A DNA stretch of 33,554 nt from Capillibacterium thermochitinicola. GTDB lineage: Bacteria > Bacillota > UBA4882 > UBA10575. Shown in pieces: positions 1 to 8,554 of this stretch (the stretch's first letter is position 1; every line of letters starts with the position of its first letter). The notes under the pieces are model-generated. The model was not told the origin of the DNA, searched no databases, and worked only from the letters and a program-made list of their open reading frames with translations. The stretch lies in NCBI RefSeq assembly GCF_013664685.1, contig NZ_JAAKDE010000027.1, forward strand, positions 1-33,554. The letters run 5' to 3'. Position numbers and translations under genes: made by a program.

Positions 1-353
1 ATGGTATTGCGCCAGGTACGAAAAGGAACCAACAGTTGATCGTTTTTGTCAAAAACAAGATAGCCGTGCATCATACCGGAAATGCCGATCGCGCCGGTGC
101 ATGTGAGCTTCACCTTGTATTGCCGCCAGACATTCTCCGCCAAGTCTTGATAACAGCTTTGCAAGCCCGTCCAGATCTCCTCAAGGCTGTATGTCCAGAT
201 GCCGTTTTCCAGTTTGTTTTCCCACGTATGTGACCCGGAGGCAAGCGGAGTATGGTCCTCCCCGCTCAGCACCGCTTTTATTCTCGTGGAGCCAAACTCG
301 ATACCCAGGGTCGTACACCCGCTGTCAATCATTGATTTAAGGTCACTGCCCAC
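1..353 (-). CDS. FGGY-family carbohydrate kinase, N-terminal part (runs off the window)
   Basis: This partial gene reads leftward out of the window. The visible N-terminus contains [16 protein letters not shown], the first phosphate-binding strand-turn of the FGGY sugar-kinase (actin-like ATPase) fold, and later [16 protein letters not shown], the typical substrate-side motif. The family phosphorylates sugars such as xylulose, ribulose or fuculose with ATP in the cytoplasm. I place the start at a GTG at 353 because a GGGGAGG-type ribosome binding site lies 8 bases upstream; an internal ATG at 332 is the alternative. It lies 96 bases downstream of a sugar isomerase gene on the same strand, so it probably phosphorylates that enzyme's ketose product. 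Substrate cannot be told from the 117 residues seen. Confidence 0.85.
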   Translation of the reverse strand, partial: MGSDLKSMIDSGCTTLGIEFGSTRIKAVLSGEDHTPLASGSHTWENKLENGIWTYSLEEIWTGLQSCYQDLAENVWRQYKVKLTCTGAIGISGMMHGYLVFDKNDQLLVPFRTWRNT

Positions 354-449
354 CCTTGATCCCTCCCCCGACTTTTTTCTCAACAACACAATGGTTGTTC
401 CAGAACGTTATATTCCGGGATTCCTTCCTGTTGCCGCCCCCCGTAAGAT

Positions 450-1853
450 TTAACGGTGATAGTAGACCGGCCAGTTGAGATACTTGGTAAAGGCTTCGTT
501 GATGACCTCGGCCACTTCCCCGGGGCAGATCGCCACGTGGTGCTCAAAGCCGTTTTCGCAGATGTAACGCAAAAGCTCTTGCATGCGGGGAACCGCCATT
601 ACGCCATATCCGCCAAAGGTCTCCAGTGTTTCATTGAGAATCTCCCCTTCACCGACGTAGGCCCGGATCCGGCCGTTCAGATCGTCCGTTGATACCCGGC
701 AGAACGTGGCCTTGGCCGGTTTCATCCGCCCGGTAATCGTCCCGTAGGTGTTCTCTTTGCCAACCGTCCCGGCGATAATGGCCTGGTAATCCATCTTCCC
801 TTCATTACCGAAGATATCCTGGGGCAGATTACTGCAATGGAAAAGCACACATTTGTTTTGATCCCCGCCGAAATTATTATTCCAATCCAATAAGGCGCTG
901 GGCCGCCCGGAGGCAAGCGTCAGGGCATACATGCCAACCAACCCCGTAATATCCGCCTCACAGGCACTGGGGTTCTTGCGGTTGGAAAGCATGCTCATGA
1001 TCGCGCAAGGCACAACCCCGAAGTACTCTTCCAGCGCGGTCCAGCATTGAATGGCCGTCCCGTTCCAGTCGTGTTCTTCAATTAAGCGGTTGAGGACCAC
1101 GGCAAATTTCGCCATCTTGATCAAGGCTTCCGCACTGACCCCGGCCGTGGAAGTATAACCTTTGATCGCCTCGACCTGCTCTATAACCGCCGGTTCATCG
1201 TCTTTAAGACGGCCGATTTGGCCAAGAATCTCGGCAAGATCGTAAGGCTCGACGGTAATGCCGTGGTGTTCCAGAAGCTTCTCACTATAGCGCACGGTTG
1301 TAAAGTTGACCGGACGAATCCCGATCTGGCCGAAACGAGCTTTGCGCAAACCGTTGACGACGCAGCAGCCGGCGGCAAATTTGAGGATATCCTCTTTAAA
1401 ACTCTCTTCTTCCGGCGCCACGGTATGCAACCGGGTCAGGCTGTAGGGGATGTTATACTGCCGCAAGTTGTTGCAGACCGACATCTTCCCGCAAAAACTG
1501 TCCCGCCGCTTTTCAATGGACATTGCGGTGGTTTCATCGGGGAAGGCGTGAACCAGAACCGGCACCTTCAGCCCGGAGAGACGAATCGTATCCGCCACGC
1601 CCCGTTCATCACCGAAGTTCGGCAAAGTCACCAAAATACCGTCGATCTTCTCCGCATTGGCTTTAAACAAGGCCGCACATTTTTTCGCTTCTTCATAAGT
1701 CTCAACCGTCCCGTACGGGGTATCCTCCGGGGAAAGACAGACCACCTCAATTCCCAACCCGGCCAAAACCTTAAGGACCCGCCCCCGGCCTTCCTCCGCC
1801 AGTTCCGACGGGAAAAAATTACGGTTGCCGACAATCATACCTAAAGTTGTCAT
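450..1853 (-). CDS. L-fucose/L-arabinose isomerase-family sugar isomerase
   Basis: The 467-residue protein has the length and layout of the FucI/AraA-like ketol isomerases (COG2407-type): an N-terminal Rossmann-like half (GMIVGNRNFFP, then DGILVTLPNFGDERGVADTI) and a C-terminal half with a GGDQNKCVLFHCSNLP segment typical of the family's metal/substrate region. These cytoplasmic enzymes interconvert aldoses and ketoses with a divalent metal. The start ATG has a GGGAGGT ribosome binding site 9 bases upstream. It is followed by an FGGY kinase and preceded by an AraR-type regulator with two operators, so a pentose or deoxyhexose pathway is likely. Sulfoquinovose isomerases of the SqvD type belong to the same broad family, so the true substrate is open. 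Confidence 0.8.
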   Translation of the reverse strand: MTTLGMIVGNRNFFPSELAEEGRGRVLKVLAGLGIEVVCLSPEDTPYGTVETYEEAKKCAALFKANAEKIDGILVTLPNFGDERGVADTIRLSGLKVPVLVHAFPDETTAMSIEKRRDSFCGKMSVCNNLRQYNIPYSLTRLHTVAPEEESFKEDILKFAAGCCVVNGLRKARFGQIGIRPVNFTTVRYSEKLLEHHGITVEPYDLAEILGQIGRLKDDEPAVIEQVEAIKGYTSTAGVSAEALIKMAKFAVVLNRLIEEHDWNGTAIQCWTALEEYFGVVPCAIMSMLSNRKNPSACEADITGLVGMYALTLASGRPSALLDWNNNFGGDQNKCVLFHCSNLPQDIFGNEGKMDYQAIIAGTVGKENTYGTITGRMKPAKATFCRVSTDDLNGRIRAYVGEGEILNETLETFGGYGVMAVPRMQELLRYICENGFEHHVAICPGEVAEVINEAFTKYLNWPVYYHR

Positions 1854-2177
1854 CTGTTTATTACCTCCCGCTTCTCATCCTGAAAATTCATGCCATCCTT
1901 TTAAACTTATGCCTTATCATCCAGGCTATTCCTTCTTCCTTGCCTTCCCTCAATTCTTCTTATTCCTTCTGGAACTTAGAGGTTGGAACCAGTTTTGTTA
2001 CAGTCAGCACCGCCGTCCGTTATCCCCTCCTTCTCGCCCGGGAAAATACCTGCTTTCCCCTTGCGCGCGACGCCCGGGCCGCGCTGCGCACGACAACGCA
2101 AGCATGACCTGCTTCGTCCACTTTCCGGGCCGGTCATCCACCCGCGAACGTATTGACGCCAATACAGAGTTTCACAA

Positions 2178-2193
2178 ACTTGTACGTACAAGT
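2178..2193. promoter_or_regulatory. AraR-type operator 1
   Basis: ACTTGTACGTACAAGT is a perfect 16-base palindrome. It closely resembles the operator described for the Bacillus AraR repressor (core TTGTACGTACAA). The AraR-like gene lies just upstream, which makes a repressor site for the isomerase-kinase genes the best explanation. Confidence 0.8.
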
Positions 2194-2278
2194 AGAGCCA
2201 AAATACTATCCCTTTGTTCCTATTACTCTTTTATTTCTCGTCGCCCAATTTAATCTTCATCGTCTTCGCGACGCCAAA

Positions 2279-2297
2279 AGCAGCTTCTTTTGCTGCT
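2279..2297 (-). terminator. Weak terminator after the AraR-like gene
   Basis: Read on the minus strand, AGCAGC and GCTGCT form a 6-bp stem with a 7-base loop, followed by TTTT. It lies 63 bases past the regulator stop and just beyond operator 2. It may end the regulator transcript or attenuate read-through into the isomerase gene. The stem is short, so strength is doubtful. Confidence 0.45.
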
Positions 2298-2306
2298 AAT
2301 TTCTGC

Positions 2307-2334
2307 AAAGTTGTACGGTTGTGCGTACAACTTT
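2307..2334. promoter_or_regulatory. AraR-type operator 2 (spaced inverted repeat)
   Basis: AAAGTTGTACG and CGTACAACTTT form perfect 11-base arms separated by 6 bases. The half-site TTGTACG is the same as in operator 1; only the arm spacing differs. The two operator centres are 135 bases apart, which would suit DNA looping by a dimeric repressor. Confidence 0.75.
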
Positions 2335-2359
2335 AATATAATAATACCACTTTCTTAAA

Positions 2360-3457
2360 CTATTTCCTCCTTTTCAAACCATGATTTTTTCCGCAGGAAG
2401 CCCGGAGAATCAACTCGGGCTGGAAAACAAAGCGCGGCTTATATGTTTTATCTTTGATCATATCAAGGATTAAGCGCGCCGCCTGGCGGCCCATGGTTAC
2501 TTTTGGATGCTTGATGCCGCTTAACTTAACCTCCGAAGCCACCGCCAAGCTGGAATCATCAAAACTGATCAGGGAAAATTCTTCCGGGACTTTAACCCCT
2601 TTTTCCCGCAACGCTTCCAGCACAAATAAGGCGACTTGGTCGTTGTAACAGACCATCGCGGTCGGTGGCGGTGTTTCTTTCAATATCTTACGGGCGAATT
2701 GGTCGGGATAGGAATAGAGTTCTTCCGTCTCATAAGCGCCAATCAACGCCGGCACCGGCTCGATCCCATGCTCCTGCAAGGCTTTTAGATACCCGGCCCG
2801 GCGTTTAACCCCTTGTAAATCATCGGCTTTAAACAGCCCGGCAATTCGCCGGTGTCCAAGCCGGATCAGATGTTGGGTCACCAGATAACCACCCTTTTCG
2901 TCATCCTGGATAATATAAGCCGGGTCCAACTCCGGATAGTAGGCGTGCAACATCAAGTAGGGTATCCCCCGGTTTTCCAGTTCCCGGTAGTAGGCAAGAT
3001 TTTCGTTCTCCCGCGCACTCTGCGTCGGCTCAATAATTAAGCCGGCGATCTTTTGCTGCAATAAATTCTCCAGACAGGTGGCTTCCTTGCTTTTCGCATT
3101 CCCGGTCGAGGCCAGGAGAAGCAAACAGCCGGCTGCGCTGAGTACCTCTTCGATCCCCCTGATGACGGCCGGGAAAATATACTCGGAGATATAAGTCGTC
3201 ACGACCGCCACCGTTTGGCCCTTGGCCGCCGCCGGATAAGCACAGAAGGTCCCCCTTCCCTGCTCCCGGTAGATCAAGCCTTCGTGTTCCAAATCATCTA
3301 AAGCTTTCCGGACGGTGTGACGGCTGATCTTGAACTGGTCCGCCAGCATATTTTCGGAGGGCAGTTGATTGCCCGGGGCAATTGCGCCCCGTTTCATCTG
3401 CTCCTTCAGATATTCCTTTAAACGGTAATATTTCGGCGTTATACTGTTTTGGTCCAC
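2360..3457 (-). CDS. araR: AraR-like GntR/LacI hybrid transcriptional repressor
   Basis: The 365-residue protein joins a GntR winged-helix DNA-binding domain (about residues 9-72, with LPSENMLADQFKISRHTVRK and the EGLIYREQGRGTF wing) to a LacI/periplasmic-binding-protein-like effector domain (about 75-355, with VVTTYISEYIFPAVIRGIEE and GYLVTQHLIRLGHRRIAGL). This arrangement and length are those of the AraR family, which releases DNA on binding L-arabinose. Two sites with the AraR half-site TTGTACG lie between this gene and the isomerase gene, supporting the call. The start is a GTG with a weak GGTGA-type ribosome binding site. No canonical L-arabinose isomerase is in view, so the inducing sugar may differ. 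Confidence 0.8.
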   Translation of the reverse strand: MDQNSITPKYYRLKEYLKEQMKRGAIAPGNQLPSENMLADQFKISRHTVRKALDDLEHEGLIYREQGRGTFCAYPAAAKGQTVAVVTTYISEYIFPAVIRGIEEVLSAAGCLLLLASTGNAKSKEATCLENLLQQKIAGLIIEPTQSARENENLAYYRELENRGIPYLMLHAYYPELDPAYIIQDDEKGGYLVTQHLIRLGHRRIAGLFKADDLQGVKRRAGYLKALQEHGIEPVPALIGAYETEELYSYPDQFARKILKETPPPTAMVCYNDQVALFVLEALREKGVKVPEEFSLISFDDSSLAVASEVKLSGIKHPKVTMGRQAARLILDMIKDKTYKPRFVFQPELILRASCGKNHGLKRRK

Positions 3458-3624
3458 GTTTCTTCACCACTCGTTTCTTCTTCTTAAATTTTAAAAGGTG
3501 GCCGGCCCAGGGTTTTTCATTGTCTTCGTTCTCGGCCGTCTTTGCCGTCGCGCCGCCGGCCCGCCATCTCCCCGAACGGCGTCTAGACCTTTTCGGCCCT
3601 TTTAGACTTCCAGGCTTTTAAATC

Positions 3625-4047
3625 CTAACGGCCTTGGGACGCGAAAGCGGTCAGGCGCTGGTATAAATAATTGATGATCGTGCTTCTTTTAACGATTCCG
3701 ATGAAATTCTGCTGGTCGTCGACCACCGGGATGAAATTCTGGTGCACCGCCAGGGGGATCAACTCCTCAATCTGGGCGTTGATCGAGACGGCTTCGTTCT
3801 TTTGGTAACGGGGAATATCTTTAATCCGGATCTTTTCGAGATCCTTAAAACTCAATTCCGGACTCCGTTTTAAGCTCCACAAGAGATCCCCTTCGGTAAT
3901 GGTCCCCGCATATTTACCCTCTTTATTAACCAACGGCATCGCACTATAACGGTGGTATTCCATCTTTTCCAAAGCCTGCCGCATGGTGGAATCTTCCGCG
4001 ATCCAGACCACTTCTTCTTTCGGTGTCAGGTAAAAAGCAACATTCAA
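3625..4047 (-). CDS. Two-CBS-domain protein
   Basis: The 140-residue protein is essentially a pair of CBS motifs. The first half reads WIAEDSTMRQALEKMEYHRYSAMPLVNKEGKYAGTI (in pieces, about residues 15-53) with the TEGDLL ending; the second is about 80-128 with FIPVVDDQQNFIGIVKRS. CBS pairs bind adenine nucleotides and act as energy or ligand sensors, usually in the cytoplasm. No effector domain is attached. An AAGGGGG ribosome binding site precedes the ATG, and an in-frame TGA directly before the ATG fixes the start. It is separated from the AraR-like gene by 167 bases and appears to be its own unit. The partner protein is unknown. Confidence 0.85.
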   Translation of the reverse strand: MNVAFYLTPKEEVVWIAEDSTMRQALEKMEYHRYSAMPLVNKEGKYAGTITEGDLLWSLKRSPELSFKDLEKIRIKDIPRYQKNEAVSINAQIEELIPLAVHQNFIPVVDDQQNFIGIVKRSTIINYLYQRLTAFASQGR

Positions 4048-4112
4048 ACTTTCATTCCCCCTTCTGATCAGGCTCTACCATCCTATAACGTCTATCGAGG
4101 CAAAACATTTCA

Positions 4113-4141
4113 TTTAATTTTGCCAAAACGTACGCTATAAT
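4113..4141 (+). promoter_or_regulatory. Candidate promoter for the lipoprotein gene at 4184
   Basis: A perfect -10 box TATAAT (4136-4141) is preceded at 17 bases by TTTAAT, a poor -35 box. It points to the lipoprotein start at 4184, leaving a leader of about 35 bases. Confidence 0.5.
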
Positions 4142-4183
4142 AGCATCAAGTTGATTAATTTATGCAATACAGGCGGTGATCGG

Positions 4184-4774
4184 ATGCGTAAGCGTTGGCC
4201 CCGGATCTTGTCCCTACTCGTTCTCTCCCTCTTCCTGGCGACCGGCTGTGAGTTTGAAGAGGGTATCCTTGAGCGGTTTGCCGGCGAACGGCTCGGCCTC
4301 ATTTTGGAAACGGAGCCCTACACCTATGAACGGAGCCTCGAAACGAGACTCATCAACCACATCAGTAAACGCTTTGACCTGCAAGTCATCAACCCCAAAC
4401 TTTTAATGGACGCCAGTACATACTCCGGCAGGATGTTGGAGGATTATTGCCGGGATGAATTGGGTTTGGGTTTTCTCCTCACGATCAAGTTGACGGATAT
4501 CATCATCAACGAACCCCGGCCCAACCTGGAGATCGAACCGCACCGGGTCGCGGTCGAAGTCTCCTCTACCTGCTCGCTTACGCTCATCTATACCCTCAAG
4601 GATTTAGCGATGGACCAGATCCTCTACTTTGGCCAAAGCAACGGTTCTTCAAAGATGACCAACCGGGTGAACGCCGGCGAAGGCGGCATCCAACTGGACC
4701 TGGATGAGTTTGACCCCTACAAGTTGGTTGAAGAGGCCATGTTCGCCGCTTTACGTAACTCCGACTTATTATAA
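4184..4774 (+). CDS. Lipoprotein of unknown function
   Basis: The protein starts MRKRWPRILSLL and has a lipoprotein signal peptide ending in the lipobox LATGC, with Cys22 as the predicted lipidated residue; it should be anchored on the outer face of the cytoplasmic membrane. I chose the ATG at 4184 over an upstream TTG at 4151 because it has an AGGCGGTGAT ribosome binding site and gives a proper signal peptide. The mature part (about 175 residues) alternates helix- and strand-like segments (for example FLLTIKLTDIIINEP and VAVEVSSTCSLTLIYTL). I do not recognise a family. It stands alone between divergent and downstream genes, and its role cannot be inferred from context. Confidence 0.75.
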   Translation: MRKRWPRILSLLVLSLFLATGCEFEEGILERFAGERLGLILETEPYTYERSLETRLINHISKRFDLQVINPKLLMDASTYSGRMLEDYCRDELGLGFLLTIKLTDIIINEPRPNLEIEPHRVAVEVSSTCSLTLIYTLKDLAMDQILYFGQSNGSSKMTNRVNAGEGGIQLDLDEFDPYKLVEEAMFAALRNSDLL

Positions 4775-4924
4775 TCCATTTTCCGCTGTTCCTCAACGGT
4801 GAAATCGGCCCGCCGGCTCCCGCTTCTTTCTCCTTTTTTACGGTAATTGCCCGCACCTGTTTTATCTCGCCACGCGAGGGAAAGACTATAGTCGAGCACG
4901 AACCACGATGAAAGGAGAAATGAA

Positions 4925-6892
4925 GTGAGTACTTTCCCAACCCTCTTCAGTCCGGCGAAGATCGGCCGATTGGAGATTAAAAACCGCTTAATTATGCCCG
5001 CCATGGGTACGGGCATGGCGAACGCGGACGGGACGGTCTCCGACCAACTCTATCATTACCACCGGGTACGCGCGGCGGGCGGCACCGGCATGATCACGGT
5101 GGAGATTGCAGCTGTCCACCCGACCACCGGCGGTATGAGCCCGGCAATCTGGGATGACCGTTTTATCCCCGGCCTCAAACGGCTGGCCGATGTAATCCAT
5201 GAAGGCGGCGCGAAAGCCTGTATCCAGCTCTGGCACGCCGGCCGGCAGACCAACTCCAGAGTCACCGGCCTCCCGATCATCGGTCCGTCCCCCATCCCCT
5301 GCCCTGTCTGCCAGGAAGAGCCGACGGTGATGGACCGGGAGATGATCCAGGACATCGTCGAAAGTTTCGGTGATGCGGCGCGCCGGGCCAAAGAGGCCGG
5401 GTTTGACTGCGTGGAACTCCATGGCGCCCACGGGTACCTGCTGGCCCAATTCATGTCCCCCTATTCCAACCACCGTACCGACGAATACGGCGGCAGCATG
5501 GAAAACCGGGCCCGCTTTCCGCTGGAGGTCATTGCCAATGTCCGCGCCAAGGTCGGCCCCGATTACCCCGTCATCTACCGTTTGAGCGGCGAGGAACTGG
5601 TTAATAACGGTTTGACCATTGAGGACACGAAAAAAATCGCCCCGCTCCTCGTGGAGCACGGTGTGGACGCCATCCACGTTTCGGCCGGCCTTTATGAAAG
5701 CTTGCGCTACACCGTGCCGCCGATGGATTTGGACCGGGGTTTCAATGTTTGGGCGGCCGAAGAGGTGAAGAAGGTCGTCCCCGTACCGGTGATCGCGGTC
5801 GGCCGGATCAACGATCCCTTCCTGGCCGAGGATATTCTGGCCCAAGGGAAAGCCGATTTCATTGCCATCGGGCGCAGCCTCCTTACCGACCCCGCCTGGC
5901 CCAACAAAGTCCGGAATGGACAGTATGAAAGGATGCGCCATTGCATCGCCTGCAACCAGGGGTGTGTCGACCGCATGCTAATCGAAGGCAAGCACGCCAC
6001 CTGCACTCTGAACCCGGCCTGCGGACGGGAGGAAGCTTTTACCTTTGAACCGGTCACGTCAAAACGGAAAGTGGTCGTGGTCGGCGGGGGCCCGGCCGGC
6101 ATGGAGGCGGCCCGGATTGTCAAAGACCGCGGTTGTGATGTGGTCCTCTTTGAAGCCAGCGACAAACTTGGCGGCCAGTGGCGTCTCGCCGGCATTCCGC
6201 CGAAAAAATGTGAGATCGCCGGCGATGTGGAATGGCTGATTAAACAACTGGAACTGAGCGGGGTCGATGTTCGCCTGAGCACCCCCGCCACCAAGGCCAA
6301 TGTTGAAGCGGAGAAGCCCGATGCGATCATACTCGCCACCGGTTCGAAGCCGATCAAACCGCCGATCGACGGGGTCGACCAACCGCACGTCCGTTTTGCC
6401 CCCGAGGTCCTGGAGAACCCCGCCTCGGTCGGTGAAACGGTGGTCGTGATCGGCGGTGGCACCACCGGGGTGGAAACCGCCGAATTCCTCGCCGAAAAGG
6501 GGAAAAAGGTGACCGTCATCGAGGCCTTAGGTGAGATCGCCCGCACCCTCGGGCCGGCCCGGAAACAGTTCCTGAAAGAACGTCTTCAGCAGTATAAGGT
6601 GGACGTCCGGGTTAATACCAAAGTAAAAAGGATCACCGCCAAAGGTGTGGAGCTTGACGACCAAAACAACACCCTAATCCCCGCTGACAATGTCGTCATC
6701 GCCGTCGGCGTCCAAAGCGTCAATCCTTTGGAAAAAGAGCTGAAAGCGGTGGCTCCGGTTTATGTGATCGGTGACGCGAAAGAACCCCGCGACGCCACGT
6801 GCGCTTTTTACGAAGCCAATGAAGTGGCTTTGCGCCTTTTCCGGCAGCCCGACCCGGCGACGCCTTCTCTTCACGGTGTTTCCGGGCGGTAG
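4925..6892 (+). CDS. NADH:flavin oxidoreductase / 2,4-dienoyl-CoA reductase-like flavoprotein
   Basis: The 655-residue protein has the three-part layout of the FadH / enoate reductase / BaiCD family. An Old Yellow Enzyme TIM barrel occupies about residues 1-335 (LFSPAKIGRLEIKNRLIMPA; HGAHGYLLAQFMSPYSN). A 4Fe-4S motif follows, with Cys340, Cys343, Cys347 and Cys360. The rest is an FAD/NAD(P)-binding part with VVVVGGGPAGMEAA (about 383) and VVVIGGGTTGVETA (about 507). Members reduce activated C=C bonds using NAD(P)H via FMN, FeS and FAD. The start is a GTG with an AAAGGAG site 5 bases upstream. It is monocistronic and ends at a strong terminator. The natural substrate cannot be assigned. Confidence 0.9.
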   Translation: MSTFPTLFSPAKIGRLEIKNRLIMPAMGTGMANADGTVSDQLYHYHRVRAAGGTGMITVEIAAVHPTTGGMSPAIWDDRFIPGLKRLADVIHEGGAKACIQLWHAGRQTNSRVTGLPIIGPSPIPCPVCQEEPTVMDREMIQDIVESFGDAARRAKEAGFDCVELHGAHGYLLAQFMSPYSNHRTDEYGGSMENRARFPLEVIANVRAKVGPDYPVIYRLSGEELVNNGLTIEDTKKIAPLLVEHGVDAIHVSAGLYESLRYTVPPMDLDRGFNVWAAEEVKKVVPVPVIAVGRINDPFLAEDILAQGKADFIAIGRSLLTDPAWPNKVRNGQYERMRHCIACNQGCVDRMLIEGKHATCTLNPACGREEAFTFEPVTSKRKVVVVGGGPAGMEAARIVKDRGCDVVLFEASDKLGGQWRLAGIPPKKCEIAGDVEWLIKQLELSGVDVRLSTPATKANVEAEKPDAIILATGSKPIKPPIDGVDQPHVRFAPEVLENPASVGETVVVIGGGTTGVETAEFLAEKGKKVTVIEALGEIARTLGPARKQFLKERLQQYKVDVRVNTKVKRITAKGVELDDQNNTLIPADNVVIAVGVQSVNPLEKELKAVAPVYVIGDAKEPRDATCAFYEANEVALRLFRQPDPATPSLHGVSGR

Positions 6893-6955
6893 CCGGTTGG
6901 GTAACTGACCGGCCAGCCGGGCCGTATCGTGCCCCGGCCAACCCATTAAAAAAAG

Positions 6956-6983
6956 AAGGGCTGTCCCTCAGGACAGCCCTTTT
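6956..6983. terminator. Bidirectional terminator between the flavoprotein and MATE genes
   Basis: AAGGGCTGTCC and GGACAGCCCTT form an 11-bp stem with a CTCA loop. A T-run follows on the plus strand and a longer T-run on the minus strand, so it can end transcripts of both convergent genes. Confidence 0.9.
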
Positions 6984-7108
6984 GTTCCCACACCTCTTGA
7001 CTAACAATTAGGCAAAAACACGTGTCACTTTCACTCGTCTTCTTTTTTCCTAACCAGTTAGATGGGCAACTACTATCTCCAAAACGGCGGCCAAAAGAGG
7101 CCGGAAGC

Positions 7109-8497
7109 TCACCCCCCACCAAAGCGGTGGGTCACGTTGTGGATCCACCGTCCCGAACGCAGGCGCCACAAACACAGAAAAGCTTTGGTCAACTCCTCAC
7201 AAAGACTCAAGCTATAGACAAGATGAACCGACAGCCTTAGCACAAAAGCACCCGCCACGGTCAAAGGCACGCCGATGAACCACATGGTAAACCCTTCGAG
7301 GAGGAAGGACCCCCGCGCATCGCCCCCACCCCGCAAAATCCCAACGATCGCAATGATATTAAAGATCCGGATGAAAAAGACGATGGCTACGATATAAATA
7401 ATGTTCTGGGTCGAATGCCGGACCATGGCCGAGACCTTAAACGCATTGAGCAGATAGGGCGAAAACACCGCCAGCAGTAGACCCAAAATTATCCCCGCGG
7501 CCACCGCCATAACGGAAAACCTTTTTCCGTAATCCTTGGCTTGCCTTATTTCCCCGGCTCCGATACTGTTGCCGATCATCACCGCCGCCGCGTTAGCCAT
7601 CCCGAAGATCACCACCATGAAAAGGTTGGTAATGGTGTTGACGATCTGGATGGTCGCGACGGCCTGGGTCCCCATCCGGCCGTAAACAACCGCATAGACC
7701 AGACTGGCCAAGGCCCAACAAATCTCATTAAGAAGCACCGGCAGGATTGTCCGGTAGGCTTTCCGGATAAACCCGAGATCAAAATCCAGCAATTCGCTGA
7801 GTGTAGCCGCCAACACCTCCCGGTGCCGGTAAATGACGACCACCAAAACACTGCTCTCCACCACGCGGGCAATCACCGTCGCCACCGCCGCCCCGGCCAC
7901 CCCCATCGCCGGTGCCCCAAATTTCCCGAAGATCAACATATAATTGAAGAAGACATTACAAACCAGCGCCACCGTGCTGACGGCCATAGGGAGCAGGGTA
8001 TTACCGATGGACCGCAAGGCAAAGACGTAAACAAAGGCAATTCCGGTAAAAAGGTAACTGCCGAGTACAATCCGTAAATACCGGCTTCCCTCCACAATCA
8101 CGAGCGGGTCATTATTAAAAATCATGATAATCTGGCGGGGAAAAAGAAGACCGACAACCATAAACACGGCAGAGATCGTAAGGGCCGACCCCAGTCCGAC
8201 CCCGAGAATCCGCCGGATATTCTTCAGATCCTGCGTCCCCCAAAACTGGGCGATAAAGACCGAACATCCGGCGCTTAAGCCGATCAGAAACATCATAAAA
8301 AAGAAAAAATACTGGTTGGCAATCCCCACCGCCGCAATCGCCGTCTCCCCCAACTGGCCGACCATCACCGTATCGACCATGTTTAAAAACGAACCAATAA
8401 AATTTTGGATGGCCACCGGAATAGCCAGGGTCAGCATGCGGCGGTAAAATTTCCGGTCGGTGAACACCCCGTTTATGATAACTTTACTTTGATCCAA
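7109..8497 (-). CDS. MATE family efflux transporter
   Basis: This 462-residue, very hydrophobic protein shows the twelve-helix pattern of the MATE (NorM/DinF) drug:cation antiporters. The N-terminal stretch MLTLAIPVAIQNFIGSFLNMVDTVMVGQLG (in part) is the family's hallmark first helix and loop, and a second pseudo-repeat begins near residue 235. Such proteins export cationic drugs or metabolites in exchange for Na+ or H+. The start is a TTG with an excellent AGGAGG site 8 bases upstream. The uppP gene lies 57 bases upstream on the same strand with no terminator between, so the two may be cotranscribed. The exported substrate is unknown. Confidence 0.9.
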   Translation of the reverse strand: MDQSKVIINGVFTDRKFYRRMLTLAIPVAIQNFIGSFLNMVDTVMVGQLGETAIAAVGIANQYFFFFMMFLIGLSAGCSVFIAQFWGTQDLKNIRRILGVGLGSALTISAVFMVVGLLFPRQIIMIFNNDPLVIVEGSRYLRIVLGSYLFTGIAFVYVFALRSIGNTLLPMAVSTVALVCNVFFNYMLIFGKFGAPAMGVAGAAVATVIARVVESSVLVVVIYRHREVLAATLSELLDFDLGFIRKAYRTILPVLLNEICWALASLVYAVVYGRMGTQAVATIQIVNTITNLFMVVIFGMANAAAVMIGNSIGAGEIRQAKDYGKRFSVMAVAAGIILGLLLAVFSPYLLNAFKVSAMVRHSTQNIIYIVAIVFFIRIFNIIAIVGILRGGGDARGSFLLEGFTMWFIGVPLTVAGAFVLRLSVHLVYSLSLCEELTKAFLCLWRLRSGRWIHNVTHRFGGG

Positions 8498-8554
8498 TTT
8501 CTTCTCCTCCTGACAAGATTAGGGGCGCGCCCGGGTTTATGCGCCCGGCCTGCT

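Larger units (their letters stand above)
1854..2359. promoter_or_regulatory. Intergenic control region of the sugar isomerase-kinase genes
   Basis: This 506-base gap between the regulator stop and the isomerase start has no convincing gene in either direction. It holds two TTGTACG-type operators (2178-2193 and 2307-2334), a small terminator-like hairpin (2279-2297) and a GC-rich stretch (about 2060-2100). I could not find a minus-strand promoter with good -35 and -10 boxes. The isomerase mRNA may therefore start anywhere in this region or read through from the regulator. Confidence 0.5.

Noticed and set aside
1825-2253. 142-codon plus-strand frame in the sugar-operon control region
   Set aside because: It overlaps the start of the isomerase gene and an operator, has no ribosome binding site, and its low-complexity sequence looks non-coding.
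4988-5941. A 317-codon minus-strand frame opposite the flavoprotein gene, and other long antisense frames
   Set aside because: They lie opposite clearly conserved coding sequence, have no ribosome binding site and no family-like motifs; they result from the codon bias of the real gene.
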